Assembly: GCA_016715075.1 (NCBI GenBank)
Contig: JADKBK010000012.1
Coordinates: forward strand, 62,001-126,000
Length of the DNA stretch: 64,000 nucleotides
From: Bacteroidales bacterium
GTDB taxonomy: Bacteria; Bacteroidota; Bacteroidia; Bacteroidales; VadinHA17
Reading direction: 5' to 3'
A model generated the notes under the pieces. It had not been told where the DNA came from and searched no databases. It saw only the letters and a program-made list of their open reading frames with translations. A program made the position numbers and the translations under genes. Shown in pieces: positions 1 through 9,666 of this stretch (the first letter of the stretch is position 1; each line of letters opens with the position of its first letter).

Positions 1-164
1 AAAGAATCAGCCATTTCAATTGATTAATGGGACTTAAATTTTACTGTTTATTCTGATTTAGATTCGATAGAATTTTACAAAACCTTATATTTAAGGTGTG
101 AAATTCTTTCCTGACCTTTAATACTATAACAATAATCACAAAACTGCTCCAACAATTTTTAATT

Positions 165-1664
165 ATGAAAAAAGCATTATTCATTGTATTGATTCTGTTT
201 TACCCGGGAATCATTTTAATTGCTCAGTCAGTAGCCAACTCTACCGGTTCAAAGAAAATCGATGGGGTATTAAGAGTATCCGAATCCAATCCGCGTTATT
301 TTACAAATAACAGTGGTAAAGCTGTTTTTCTTACAGGATCACATACCTGGGCTAATTTTCAGGAGCACTATACCAAAACAGATTCAGCTATTTTTGACTG
401 GTCAGGATACCTTGATATGATGGAGAATAACGGTCACAATTTCATGCGATTCTGGATGTTTGAACAACCGGAGGGCCAGGCATGGACACAGGATAAAGCC
501 TATGTTTCACCAATATGCTATGCAAGGGTGGGAAAAGAGATGGCAAATGATGGAAAACCAAAATTTGATCTTGATAAATGGAATGAGGAGTATTTTAAGC
601 GGATGAGATCCAGGATTATTGATGCCGGTAAGCGTGGTATTTATACTTCTGTAATGCTATTTCAGGGATGGAGCCTGAATAAACTTGGAGATCCAAAATC
701 AGATCCTTTCCTTTCTCACCCATATAATAAATTAAATAATATCAATGGCATTGATGTTATTAACACCAACAATGATCAGGCTGACAAACCCACCTTGCAT
801 AGCATGGGAAACAAGGCAGCACTTGCGAGACAGGAAGCTTATATAAGAAAAGTAATAGAAACGGTCAATGATCTTGATAATGTACTTTATGAGGTTGTAA
901 ATGAGGGTGGCACCACTGAATGGTGTTATTACATCATTAATTACATACGCAAGGTTGAGAAAGGATACCCTAAACAGCATATGATCGGCTTAGGTGCCAG
1001 GATTAACCCTCCGATGCTTAACAAGGAATTATGGGATAGTCCGGCCGATTATATTTCTCCATCGTGTGAACCTGCCGGATGGTCACTTCCCGGATGTATT
1101 TTTGTGGAGGACTATGAAGCCAATCCACCTGCCAACCACCACAAGAAAGTATGTATAACCGACACGGATCATTTATGGGGTCTGGGAGGTAATTATATCT
1201 GGGCATGGAAAAGCTTTTGCCGGGGGTTGAATCCGATTTTTATGGATTCGTGGCAACCAGTGGTCGGCTCGACAGATCCTGCGGTGGCCGATTTTATGTT
1301 TACCGGGGATATTACAACGAATCAGCGTTTTTATCCTGATTATGAGCCGCTTCGTAGAAATTTAGGATATGTCATTAAATATGCTGATAGGATGGATCTG
1401 ACATCAATGGTACCTCATGATGAACTCTCCACTACCCATTACTGCCTTGCCAATCCTGAACAGGAATATCTTATTTATTTCCCGGAGGGCGGAAAAGCAA
1501 CAATAAACCTTACTTCGGTAAAAGGTGACCTGGTTGTGGAATGGTTTATTCCTGCCACCAATCAGACGCTGCCCGGACCAAGACCGGTTAAGGGAGGTTA
1601 CTTTGCCAATTTTGTATCACCTTATATAGGAGATGCAGTACTCTATCTGAAGAAAAAGCAGTAG
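165..1664 (+). CDS. Secreted GH140/DUF4038-like glycoside hydrolase
   Basis: This is a 499-residue protein with a signal peptide ending near residue 20 (hydrophobic run then AQS). It probably cleaves a side chain of a plant-type polysaccharide outside the cytoplasm. Seen in the sequence: the N-terminal VFLTGSHTWANFQ block at residues 54-65 resembles the start of DUF4038/GH140 (apiosidase-type) TIM barrels. YEVVNEGG at residues 242-249 carries the Asn-Glu pair (N246, E247) usual for the acid/base of clan GH-A. The C-terminal ~90 residues (YLIYFPEGGKATINL, then VEWFIPATN) look like the 'putative collagen-binding' beta domain that follows such barrels. Where a Glu nucleophile would be expected I see CITDTDHLWG (D333, D335) instead. 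It converges on the next gene and has no operon partner in the window. The fold call is good; the substrate is unknown. Confidence 0.7.
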   Translation: MKKALFIVLILFYPGIILIAQSVANSTGSKKIDGVLRVSESNPRYFTNNSGKAVFLTGSHTWANFQEHYTKTDSAIFDWSGYLDMMENNGHNFMRFWMFEQPEGQAWTQDKAYVSPICYARVGKEMANDGKPKFDLDKWNEEYFKRMRSRIIDAGKRGIYTSVMLFQGWSLNKLGDPKSDPFLSHPYNKLNNINGIDVINTNNDQADKPTLHSMGNKAALARQEAYIRKVIETVNDLDNVLYEVVNEGGTTEWCYYIINYIRKVEKGYPKQHMIGLGARINPPMLNKELWDSPADYISPSCEPAGWSLPGCIFVEDYEANPPANHHKKVCITDTDHLWGLGGNYIWAWKSFCRGLNPIFMDSWQPVVGSTDPAVADFMFTGDITTNQRFYPDYEPLRRNLGYVIKYADRMDLTSMVPHDELSTTHYCLANPEQEYLIYFPEGGKATINLTSVKGDLVVEWFIPATNQTLPGPRPVKGGYFANFVSPYIGDAVLYLKKKQ

Positions 1665-1675
1665 TTAAAAATCAT

Positions 1676-1790
1676 AATAATACAAATCCGTTAGCGCCGT
1701 CCCGATTACGATCGTGATGTTTTCGGTGCTATAGAAATTCTTGACCTTAACTCAGGTTTTGGGACGGATTGCAAATTCGTGCCCACGAAG
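1676..1790. repeat. Small inverted-repeat remnant between convergent genes
   Basis: The 151-bp gap between two convergent genes contains AATCCGTTAGCGCCGTCCCG near its left side and a matching GGGACGGATT on the right (about 1766-1775), so the two arms could pair imperfectly. No T-tract is obvious on either strand. It may be a degraded intergenic repeat or a shared bidirectional stem. Low confidence. Confidence 0.3.
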
Positions 1791-1815
1791 CAAGGTTAGT
1801 CAGGTTGACGACATT

Positions 1816-2817
1816 TTAGGGGTAGGTAATATCTCCCATCTGAACAACCTCAAAATCAGTTGCATTCAGATTTTTAAGCTGATTGAGATCATCATTGTCC
1901 CATCTGTCATCCGTCGCCCCGGAAAAAAAGAAATCAGAACCTATATCACAAAGAATCAACCCGTAGTTTTTCATTGCAGTCAGGATAACCTTGTTGTCGG
2001 TAGAAAATCCTGAGATATCAAAACTTCCCTTCAGCCGCATTCTGATTCCCATTGGTACCGGAGTGGCGGGATGGTTGTTGGTTCCGCTGACAAGATGATT
2101 TGCAGGTGCAGTGTATGCCCTGGATACTTTGCTCTTACTGAGTGTAAAGCGGATTGCATGATCAATAGTACCCTTTTTAACCTCCTCATAACGTACAAGA
2201 AGTGGGAGGATAGGTAGTCCGGCTGCATCAGCAGAGGTCCACCCATCAGGCCGGGTATCATTTACCTTCAGGTCCCAGACAGCTCCGCTTGAAGCTTCCC
2301 ATGAATTGTTGCTTACGTTTGCATTATAGAGTTCATATAAAACTTTATTATCCACGTCGACTGCCAGCACGTGGCTGTCATCTGATCCATCGCCCTCAAT
2401 GGGTGCTGTGAGCGGGATAGGGTAGGGACCTGCATCACTCTCATTACCATAGTTATCATCATAATCATTGCCTCTGAAGATAACAGGGATCAAAGATTGA
2501 TTGTTGCAAACAAGGATGAAAGGGATACCAAAATGCCTCCCTTCATAAAGGCCGCTGCCAAAATCAGGGTGGATAGAATGTGATCCAATAAGCGCCATAA
2601 TGGCATCTGAATGAGTGTCAGTCGGTTCTGCTGCAATATTTTTGTTTAAAGGATTATCTGATGGGAAAATCGCGATATCCTCCAGTTTTGTCAGGTCAGT
2701 GACTATGCAGGTATTCGTTTCAACCGGCGGATTATCTGTTGTATTATCCGAACACCCTGTAAGTAAGAGGAAATGTAAACCTAATGTCCAGATAAATTTA
2801 TGATTTAAAGAGAGCAT
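1816..2817 (-). CDS. Conserved exported lipoprotein, unnamed family
   Basis: A 333-residue protein starting with a lipoprotein signal; the lipobox is LTGC with the lipidated Cys at residue 22. After a short Asn/Thr-rich linker comes a single conserved domain. It has an SDAIMALIG/IHPDFG block, a SDAGPYPIP/APIEGDGSDDSHVLAVD block, a SGAVWDLKVNDTRPDGWTSADAAGLPILPLLVRYEEV block (split here only for description) and a C-terminal MRLKGSFDISGF/YGLILCDIGSDFFFSG block. I recall closely similar uncharacterised secreted proteins from other phyla but know no assigned activity, so I give none. It is the last gene of a (-) strand run and lies 29 bp downstream of the DUF4091 gene, so cotranscription is likely. 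Its company suggests a role at the cell envelope in glycan use. Confidence 0.7.
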   Translation of the reverse strand: MLSLNHKFIWTLGLHFLLLTGCSDNTTDNPPVETNTCIVTDLTKLEDIAIFPSDNPLNKNIAAEPTDTHSDAIMALIGSHSIHPDFGSGLYEGRHFGIPFILVCNNQSLIPVIFRGNDYDDNYGNESDAGPYPIPLTAPIEGDGSDDSHVLAVDVDNKVLYELYNANVSNNSWEASSGAVWDLKVNDTRPDGWTSADAAGLPILPLLVRYEEVKKGTIDHAIRFTLSKSKVSRAYTAPANHLVSGTNNHPATPVPMGIRMRLKGSFDISGFSTDNKVILTAMKNYGLILCDIGSDFFFSGATDDRWDNDDLNQLKNLNATDFEVVQMGDITYP

Positions 2818-2846
2818 AATATACCGGATTTCATGTTTTGTTTTCT

Positions 2847-4697
2847 TTATTTCATTTCGACACCGGAGGATAACAGCTCTGCAAGTTGTTTACGGTATTC
2901 CTCAAATTTATATCCTCTGGAGGACCAGCTTACGTCTTTCTGTGACTTTGCTTCCCACACTCCGGTTGGAATACAATTATCAACGATCGTTTTCAACTCT
3001 TTTTCAAGCCCCATCTGTTTTGCAAGCTGCATATATTCATAATCCTGTGCTCCCCTTCTCCAGTTTTTTGCCCTCACTGATGATAAAGGGCCTGCCAGAT
3101 TTCTGTCCTGATCTGGAAAAACAGCATCCTGTCCGGGATAAAGGAAAGTTCCGTCGCCATTAATACGGTCTTCATATGTGAGTGGATTGGAAAATACATC
3201 AAGCTTTCTCCAGAAGGTTGTTGACCAGTAAAAATACTGATCGATGTTATACTTCCATACAACCCAGGGCATTACCCTGAATTCTATTGCATCGGCATCA
3301 CTTACCACAGCCCCCATGCCTGGTCTGAAGCCATTATAAATCCCGAACTTCCTGCCGAGTGCTTTTTCAGCAGCAACCTTGTCTGAGGTAAGTTCTGTTA
3401 CCCACTCCTGCGCTGATATTGACCAGAAATCGACGTGTCCCTTCAGATCGGCTCTGATCTTGTTTGTAACAAAGGTTTGTATATTTTTTCCAGGCCCCGG
3501 ATTGGTATGTGTCCATCTCGCCTGGGTGATTATTGTATCGATTGATCCTGTACCCTTTGCATTTGTAGGCCCTTTGAAATCAGGCTCGTCGGGATAAAGG
3601 TATTTAAAGCGTTCAACATCCGGGGCATTGTTAAGGAACCATGTTTCCCATGCATCAGAACCTTTCCACCAGTCAGCCCTGTTCATCTTTTCGACGCTGC
3701 CTCCGTATTCTTCGGGAAAATCACCACCATAACCTATTGAGAAGGTGGTATTACCTGTTCCTGTACCAGGACCGTCATAACCTAGTTCATTTGTATAAGT
3801 CTCACCGGTAAAATACTTTTTGAAATGATCCGACATATCATTTAGGTTTGAAACCTCCATTACAAGATCAAATCTATGGCGGTGAGCCAGCTGATGATAT
3901 TTCAATTCAAGGTCATAATACTCTTTTGTACCTCTTGCAACATTATGACGGGCAGCAATTTCTCCTGAGTAATATCCGAACATTGTCTTCATGTGTGACG
4001 TATCGGAAAGGGTAAAATTATAGACCGTCAGAGAGAGAGGAATAGTTTTATACACTTTGTTTTCCGTTGTGATCAATACTTTTCCGGTATAGCTTCCGGG
4101 CTCGGCATTTCGGGGGATGAGAATATCTACCCAGACTGCCTGGTTTTTATCTGCTTCAACCTGGAAAGGAGCTCCCCCTTTTCCCTGAGCTGCTGCAAAT
4201 GGGATGAGACAATCAGGAACCCATCCGGTATAATAATCTGATGGAGCTGAACTGTCGGCAAAAAACCAGAGAGGAGGGGAACGTTTTATCATATTCAAAT
4301 AATGCTCCGTAAAGAGTTCAGTATTTCTCCCCCTGTAGTCGAAAGGATCGGAAGGACCAGTAGCAGACCCCGGGATTGAAGAACTTCCGTTTATCAGGTC
4401 GCTTACTGTGACATTGACATTTTGCGCTCCAATGGCATCAGCCTGAATTATCAGCTGGAAAGCCACAATTTCATTTCTGCCTCCAAAGATATTAATTGAA
4501 TTATTCTGCCAGACCCTGTTATTTATATCAGAGGCGAGCGGATTTGTGATGTCCTCCTTTTTTATCTTCTCACCATCATCTACAGCCCAGATCCTTGCAA
4601 TACCTGCCGGCTTGCTACATGAGATCGCTGTAAAGATTATAACTGTAAGTAAGATTCCTGTTAGGTTCGCAAAAGGAGAGCTGAGCTTTCTTTTCAT
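2847..4697 (-). CDS. DUF4091-type lipoprotein (putative glycosidase)
   Basis: A 616-residue lipoprotein whose signal ends with AISC, lipid Cys at residue 27. The first ~230 residues form a beta-rich domain (GRNEIVAFQLII, then AVWVDILIPRNAEPGSYTGKV). A barrel-like central part and the terminal signature NWRRGAQDYEYMQLAKQMG mark the DUF4091 family. Proteins of this type are widespread in Bacteroidota glycan loci and are often annotated as glycoside hydrolase domain proteins; the specificity of this one cannot be read from sequence. It follows the GH43-like gene by 27 bp and precedes the unnamed lipoprotein by 29 bp, so the three probably form one unit. A paralogue with the same architecture lies at 42689-44629, and the two share the EYEYM motif near the C terminus. 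Confidence 0.75.
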   Translation of the reverse strand: MKRKLSSPFANLTGILLTVIIFTAISCSKPAGIARIWAVDDGEKIKKEDITNPLASDINNRVWQNNSINIFGGRNEIVAFQLIIQADAIGAQNVNVTVSDLINGSSSIPGSATGPSDPFDYRGRNTELFTEHYLNMIKRSPPLWFFADSSAPSDYYTGWVPDCLIPFAAAQGKGGAPFQVEADKNQAVWVDILIPRNAEPGSYTGKVLITTENKVYKTIPLSLTVYNFTLSDTSHMKTMFGYYSGEIAARHNVARGTKEYYDLELKYHQLAHRHRFDLVMEVSNLNDMSDHFKKYFTGETYTNELGYDGPGTGTGNTTFSIGYGGDFPEEYGGSVEKMNRADWWKGSDAWETWFLNNAPDVERFKYLYPDEPDFKGPTNAKGTGSIDTIITQARWTHTNPGPGKNIQTFVTNKIRADLKGHVDFWSISAQEWVTELTSDKVAAEKALGRKFGIYNGFRPGMGAVVSDADAIEFRVMPWVVWKYNIDQYFYWSTTFWRKLDVFSNPLTYEDRINGDGTFLYPGQDAVFPDQDRNLAGPLSSVRAKNWRRGAQDYEYMQLAKQMGLEKELKTIVDNCIPTGVWEAKSQKDVSWSSRGYKFEEYRKQLAELLSSGVEMK

Positions 4698-4724
4698 TGT
4701 TTCAGTTTTTTTGGTTGAATGTGG

Positions 4725-5660
4725 TTATTTTCGCGGATGGTGCAGACAGACTGCAGGATGCATAGTGAATAGTACATAATTTTCACCTTCACTGACTATA
4801 ACAGGGCTTGATTTGTTTTCTTTCAGGATAGGATTAACGGGATATTTGGTCCAGTGGATCAGATCTTCAGACATTGCTATGCATGATGTCCATTCATGCC
4901 AGTCCTTGAATTCCGTAGCATGATAATAGCCATAATATCTTCCATTGTATTTGATAATCTGGTCCATAGCTACCCCAAACTGGTCATAGGTTTCAGGCCC
5001 CATTTTTATAACAGGATCATCCTGTATATTGGTCCAGACTTTCATATCAGTTGAAGAGGCCAGCCAGATCCCCAGATCGTCCCTCTCATAATATAGATAG
5101 AATTTGCCATCCTCATACCATATTGCAGGAGTTCCGAATGCTCCTTTGCTGAGAGGTCTGCCGTCCGACATACGAATATCCAGGGGGCCTTTCTCCTCCC
5201 AGTTGACCCGGTCAGTGGAAGTCATCAGATGTGCAGTATCTCCTCTTCCCTCCGCAAACATATAATAGGTACCGTCATGTTTTATCACTGACATATCCTC
5301 GACCCAACCCGAACTGTAGATGGGATTATCACTAAATCTTGTCCATGTTATTCCGTCGGGTGAAGTGGCAAGTCCAAGATGCTTTTCAACATTATCATCG
5401 CCCTTATATCCCGTATACCACAGGTAATAAGTGCCATCCTCGCGAAGGATATATCCCCTTTCCCGGATCTTCTGATCCCAGGTGTCTGTCCCTGTACCTG
5501 CGAAGACCGGATTACTTTTGAAAGCGACAAAATCGGTAAGTTCTGCAGGAAACCTTGCTGTATCTGTTTCCATTGAAATGATTGCAGAATTTACAGGAGG
5601 CTTTTGTTTGCAGCATGTAAGAAGTAACGCCAATACTACAATGTAACCTGGAATTTTCAT
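4725..5660 (-). CDS. GH43-like five-bladed propeller lipoprotein
   Basis: I place the start at the ATG at 5660 rather than 5714 because it gives MKIPGYIVVLALLLTCCKQ, a standard lipoprotein signal, and a 311-residue protein. The mature part is a repeated beta-propeller of the GH32/43/117/130 type. The blades begin GTYYLWYTGYKG, GTYYMFAEGRG, GKFYLYYERDD and GRYYGYYHAT, alternating with LATSPDGITWTRF, STDRVNWEEKG and SSTDMKVWTNI turns. Such enzymes release terminal or branch sugars such as arabinose, xylose or anhydrogalactose. Conserved acidic residues are present (for example GWVEDMSV), but I cannot fix the family. It is followed 27 bp later by the DUF4091 gene and preceded by the GH105-like gene with a 122-bp gap. 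Confidence 0.7.
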   Translation of the reverse strand: MKIPGYIVVLALLLTCCKQKPPVNSAIISMETDTARFPAELTDFVAFKSNPVFAGTGTDTWDQKIRERGYILREDGTYYLWYTGYKGDDNVEKHLGLATSPDGITWTRFSDNPIYSSGWVEDMSVIKHDGTYYMFAEGRGDTAHLMTSTDRVNWEEKGPLDIRMSDGRPLSKGAFGTPAIWYEDGKFYLYYERDDLGIWLASSTDMKVWTNIQDDPVIKMGPETYDQFGVAMDQIIKYNGRYYGYYHATEFKDWHEWTSCIAMSEDLIHWTKYPVNPILKENKSSPVIVSEGENYVLFTMHPAVCLHHPRK

Positions 5661-5782
5661 AAGAATATCTATTAATTCACTGTTTCTGTAACATCGTTGG
5701 ATATAATAAAGCATGAATAATATCGCTTCATTTCCGACTTAAAATTAATTAAAATAGGCTCTCTGCAACTGTTAATTCATCT

Positions 5783-6979
5783 TTAATTCAAGATCTGTGC
5801 AGCCGCCAGCAGGACCATCCCGGGAATAAAACCCAGATAAGCCTCATCCATCTGCAACAGTTTTTGTTCTGCAGGTATCGCCCAACCGGTATATGCATTC
5901 TTTATTCTGCCGTCTTCGGATACAGATCCTGAAATAAATTGCCAGGCTTTTTGAACATAATTATTGTAATCTTCAGGTATCCATCCTTCATCCATCGCTT
6001 CCTGGATACATCCTGCGGTCATCGCTGTTGAGGTAACCTCTTCAGGAGATCCAGGGTCATCCACCCAGACATGCAGGCCGCCATTAACACCCTGCCGCGC
6101 TGCCAGTCCATCTGCAATCTGACAGAATGTAGTTGTAAAGTATTTATAATCAGGGTGATCTTTTGGCAGGTGACGCAATAGTGCAGTAAGTGTATATACC
6201 ATCCATCCCGAAGCTCTGCACCAGTATGTTTTTCCTGGTTCTTTCTGTTCCAGGTAAATTGTCCTTGTCAGATTTTTCTCAGTATCATAAAAAAGGCTGA
6301 TCGATGTCTTTGCCTGAAATACTGCATTCTTCAGAAAAACCTCTGCTGTTTGTTTATCAATAAGGGCAGAGGCATCAGCCATTCCCCTGACAGAAAAATA
6401 CCCAGCGTCAGGGATGCACCATTTATAGTAGCTGAAATCATCATGACCAATATATCCAAAGCGATCACGTGCTGAATAGTGCAATATGGCATCAGCAACG
6501 GTAAGGCAAACATTCCTGGCATCTTCGTTTTTTGTTTGCTGGTATAATACAAAACAGGGGAATGATACTCCTAAGGTACCTGCATAAAGAGAAAACGGAA
6601 GCACGCCGTCCCTGATGATTCTGGCTTTGTTTCCGCTATAAGTTTTTAAATACTCTTCATCACTCAGTTTATTATCGTGATCTATGTGATAGCTAAGCCA
6701 TTTTTCAACATATTGAGTTCCTTCAGGATACCCTTTTTTTGCCCACCTTAATATGGCTTCAGCCCGGATAGTCCCAAACCAATCGGTATTTAGCTTATCA
6801 TAAGGCTGTTTCAGGGTCAGGTTAATTAGCGCTTTAATATTGGAGGTTAAAGCAGGTTTTCCGTGAGCGATGTGTGAAGCATCACTTTTATTCTGAGCAT
6901 TCCCATTCAGGAAAAAGCAGAAAGAAGCAATGGAGAAGGGCAGTAATATTTTCAGGCGGATTCGGTTTATTTTGGTCAT
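5783..6979 (-). CDS. GH105-like unsaturated uronyl hydrolase, secreted
   Basis: The longer reading frame from 7093 overlaps the upstream gene; starting at the ATG at 6979 removes the overlap and gives MTKINRIRLKILLPFSIAS, a clear signal peptide ending near NAQ, and 398 residues. The fold is the six-hairpin (alpha/alpha)6 barrel of GH88/GH105: YWCRASGWMVYTLTALLRHLP followed by KDHPDY, then VDDPGSPEEVTSTAMTAG and SVSEDGRIKNAYTGW. These match the GRGNGW..ALV..LP and ETSGSAM..G landmarks of YteR-like enzymes, although the usual GRG/GRN start is CRA here. The expected reaction is removal of a 4,5-unsaturated galacturonyl or glucuronyl residue from lyase-generated oligosaccharides. It starts 22 bp after the first GH74-like gene and is probably cotranscribed with it. 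Confidence 0.75.
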   Translation of the reverse strand: MTKINRIRLKILLPFSIASFCFFLNGNAQNKSDASHIAHGKPALTSNIKALINLTLKQPYDKLNTDWFGTIRAEAILRWAKKGYPEGTQYVEKWLSYHIDHDNKLSDEEYLKTYSGNKARIIRDGVLPFSLYAGTLGVSFPCFVLYQQTKNEDARNVCLTVADAILHYSARDRFGYIGHDDFSYYKWCIPDAGYFSVRGMADASALIDKQTAEVFLKNAVFQAKTSISLFYDTEKNLTRTIYLEQKEPGKTYWCRASGWMVYTLTALLRHLPKDHPDYKYFTTTFCQIADGLAARQGVNGGLHVWVDDPGSPEEVTSTAMTAGCIQEAMDEGWIPEDYNNYVQKAWQFISGSVSEDGRIKNAYTGWAIPAEQKLLQMDEAYLGFIPGMVLLAAAQILN

Positions 6980-7001
6980 TGTCTTATCATGAATAGCAAG
7001 C

Positions 7002-9416
7002 TTAATGTTTGGACCTTGAGAGAAGAGGAGTTGTAATATCTTCATGGGCATTCGGATCTCCTTTTGCAGGTCCATGCCACACTCCGCCGCCAAAGGTTAT
7101 TATATAGATCTTTTCCGGATCAGCAGGATCGGGATCAACCCGTTTTCCCCATTTGAAATTATAGCCTTTGAGCCGGGACCAGTTTTTCCCCTGATCATCA
7201 GACCTGTATGCTGAGCCATTGAAGCCGCATGCATAGTAGGTATTTTTGAGGGGATCAAATGTAATATCATGAATATGCTGATCTTTAGCAAGCACCTGGC
7301 TCCATGTTTTGCCATTATCTGAGGAGAGGAAGATGCCCCCACCGGTATCTTCCGTGAATTGTCCGGGGGTTGCTCTTCCCCAGGCCGAAAGAAGGAGACG
7401 GCCATTATTTTCAGTATCGATTACGAGGCTCATGGGGCCATTTGTACCTTCCGGTAATTTCATTTTTGTCCAGGTTTCAGCGCCGTCGGATGAGCGGTAT
7501 AATGCTCCGTCGAAATCGTTTCCAATTGATCCGTCATCGCTGCGTCTGCAAACAACAAGGAAGAGTTCTCCGTTTTTCTCATTCATTGTTATCCTCCAGG
7601 CGAAAGGTTCCTTTCCCTCGAGGCCTTTATTTTTCCGGGTCCAGGTTTTCCCGTTATCGGCTGATTTATACACACCTTTTCCGAAGGCACATGCATAAAG
7701 GGCAGCCGTTTTTTCATTGACTGAACGTTCAGCCAAAAGATGAGTGATCGCTGATTCACCAATATCACTGCTAACGGGTTTCCATGTTTTCCCGGCATCT
7801 TCTGTCATAACAATGCCTCCTTCATATCCTGAGACTCCGTTCCTTCTCCACATTTTTGGCCTTGGAAGATCATGAACATTGCTCATAGCTGCCCAGGCTC
7901 TTCCTTTTACCTTCGGATCGAATGTCATCCAGTAGGTGCTGTTTACCCAATTGCGCGGAATACCATTTTTCATCGTGGCACTTTTCCAGCTCTCCCCTCC
8001 GTCGCTGCTCTCCATCAATCCTATATCAGTATTCGCGATAAACATATGTTTAACATCAAATGGATCAGTGACTATTGTATAGCCTGTAGTGACTTCCAAT
8101 CCCCTCGAAATCCATCCTGCTGATTCTTTCCGGTTCGTGTATAGCTGTTCCCATGTTTTTCCGCCATCCCGGGTCTTAATTGTCCTTCCGAAATCAGTTG
8201 TGTAACAAATGTCAGGGTTGGAAGGAGACACGGCAATTGAAAAGGGATTCTCACCCCACGTAGGTCCGAACCGTTCATCAATCCATCCCTTTTTATAGTT
8301 TGGAGAATACTGGTCACCCCCTTTTATAAGCCTGTCTTTCCATGCCAGGTTCCATGTCTTTCCATAATCCTCGCTTTTGCCGACTCCGATGCAAATTGTA
8401 TCGCCCGGTACTATGAGACCGGCATAGGAAACATATATTACTGCCGGATTATTTGCACTTGTTGCGACAGCCCTCCATTCAGGCAATCCTGCATTTTCGG
8501 GTCGCATTTTAAGAATGCCATCCTGCCTGTTTTCCCAGGTTTTACCTCCGTTTTCTGTAAAATAAATTCCGGATGGATCACCATCAGGATTGAAATAAGA
8601 TTTCCCTGAAATGGCATATATTATAAATTTGTTCCCTGTTTTGTCAAATCCGGCAGAGAACTCGTTAAGATTTTTTACACCTTCTGGTGCGGGATTGACA
8701 TTCCAGTTTCCGTTTTCTCTTACGATAACACAGTTATCGCATGTAATATATTTAGTCCGGTTTTCTTTTGGAGAAGAGGGAACGATAAAAATATTTTTTG
8801 CCTCCTGTTCCAGCTCTTTTTCTTTTGCCCAATGACCTCCCTGATCATGAGATGTGTAGTAGCCCGGAACGTTATTGATCGAGATTACTGCATGCAATAC
8901 CATTGAATTATCAGGATCGACAGCCAGCGCCGTCACATTCCTTCTGGTACTGTCGTTTGTAATAATCCTTTCTTCCGCATGATCACCTTTAGAAACGACC
9001 CCTTTAATTTCAGAATCTACCGGATATACAATGTTCCATGTATTCCCGCGGTCGGTGCTTTTAAAGAGGGCAATAGATTTTGCATAAGCTACATTCGGAT
9101 CGACGGGATCAAGTACAAAATATTTTACTGGTCCGAGCAATGAGAACATTCTCCATGATTTTCCACCGTTGTAAGTAACAAATGAACCGGTCATGTCGCA
9201 TGCAACATAAGCATAGTCGGGGTCATGGGGACTTACAGCAGGCCAGAACATGGCACCTCCGCCACCGTAGCCTGTATAGCTCCAGGCATCATTTCGGCCG
9301 TTAGGATTTTTTGATGTAACAAGTTTTTCTTTAGCTGAAGAACAACCCATTAAAAGCATGCTTGTGGACATGATTAGAATGCAGGCTTTGCTTATCAATT
9401 GTAATGCTATGTTCAT
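7002..9416 (-). CDS. GH74-like multi-bladed propeller lipoprotein (copy 1)
   Basis: I start at the ATG at 9416 (preceded by AAAAAGGAA) because it gives MNIALQLISKACILIMSTSM and the lipobox LLMGC, lipid Cys 25; length is 804 residues. The protein is built of BNR/Asp-box repeats (STDRGNTW, TENGGKTW, TRDGGKTW, SSDGGESW, TEDAGKTW, SADNGKTW, SSDGAETW, SSDNGKTW), as in the twin seven-bladed propellers of GH74 xyloglucanases. Two acidic positions fall where I remember the GH74 catalytic Asp pair: CDMTGS (D74) and NTDIGLMES (D464). An endo- or exo-glucanase-like activity at the cell surface is the best guess, but GH74-like relatives of unknown specificity are common. It has its own 250-bp leader after the terminator at 9538-9572 and is followed by the GH105-like gene. 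Confidence 0.75.
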   Translation of the reverse strand: MNIALQLISKACILIMSTSMLLMGCSSAKEKLVTSKNPNGRNDAWSYTGYGGGGAMFWPAVSPHDPDYAYVACDMTGSFVTYNGGKSWRMFSLLGPVKYFVLDPVDPNVAYAKSIALFKSTDRGNTWNIVYPVDSEIKGVVSKGDHAEERIITNDSTRRNVTALAVDPDNSMVLHAVISINNVPGYYTSHDQGGHWAKEKELEQEAKNIFIVPSSPKENRTKYITCDNCVIVRENGNWNVNPAPEGVKNLNEFSAGFDKTGNKFIIYAISGKSYFNPDGDPSGIYFTENGGKTWENRQDGILKMRPENAGLPEWRAVATSANNPAVIYVSYAGLIVPGDTICIGVGKSEDYGKTWNLAWKDRLIKGGDQYSPNYKKGWIDERFGPTWGENPFSIAVSPSNPDICYTTDFGRTIKTRDGGKTWEQLYTNRKESAGWISRGLEVTTGYTIVTDPFDVKHMFIANTDIGLMESSDGGESWKSATMKNGIPRNWVNSTYWMTFDPKVKGRAWAAMSNVHDLPRPKMWRRNGVSGYEGGIVMTEDAGKTWKPVSSDIGESAITHLLAERSVNEKTAALYACAFGKGVYKSADNGKTWTRKNKGLEGKEPFAWRITMNEKNGELFLVVCRRSDDGSIGNDFDGALYRSSDGAETWTKMKLPEGTNGPMSLVIDTENNGRLLLSAWGRATPGQFTEDTGGGIFLSSDNGKTWSQVLAKDQHIHDITFDPLKNTYYACGFNGSAYRSDDQGKNWSRLKGYNFKWGKRVDPDPADPEKIYIITFGGGVWHGPAKGDPNAHEDITTPLLSRSKH

Positions 9417-9537
9417 TTCCTTTTTTTTTAAATATAAAGTATATTTCTTAAGCAGCAAAATTTGCGGATCTGATAGATTTCTGTCGGCTCAGAGGTCAGA
9501 TAAATAATATGTTAAGCATCTTGATATAAAAATAAAA

Positions 9538-9572
9538 GATATACCGGCTTGCGGGTTGCTTACCGGTATATC
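9538..9572 (-). terminator. Intrinsic terminator after the DUF4832 gene
   Basis: A 10-bp perfect stem, GATATACCGG paired with CCGGTATATC, encloses a 15-base loop. Read on the (-) strand it is followed by TTTTATTTTTATAT, a T-rich tail. It lies 94 bp past the stop of the gene ending at 9667 and separates that unit from the next (-) strand gene. Confidence 0.7.
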
Positions 9573-9666
9573 TAACTTAACCCCAATCTAACCTAAAAAA
9601 CAACTAATAACTAAACCCTATAAATTATATGATACTTAATATGCAAGATTATTGGGTCATTATCTT

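Noticed and set aside
1741..2013. A 90-residue frame on the (+) strand downstream of the first gene
   Set aside because: It lies almost wholly antisense to the conserved lipoprotein gene and has no recognisable features.
6980..7093. A longer N terminus for the GH105-like enzyme overlapping the upstream gene
   Set aside because: It would hide the signal peptide that begins at 6979 and overlap the preceding coding sequence by 92 bp.
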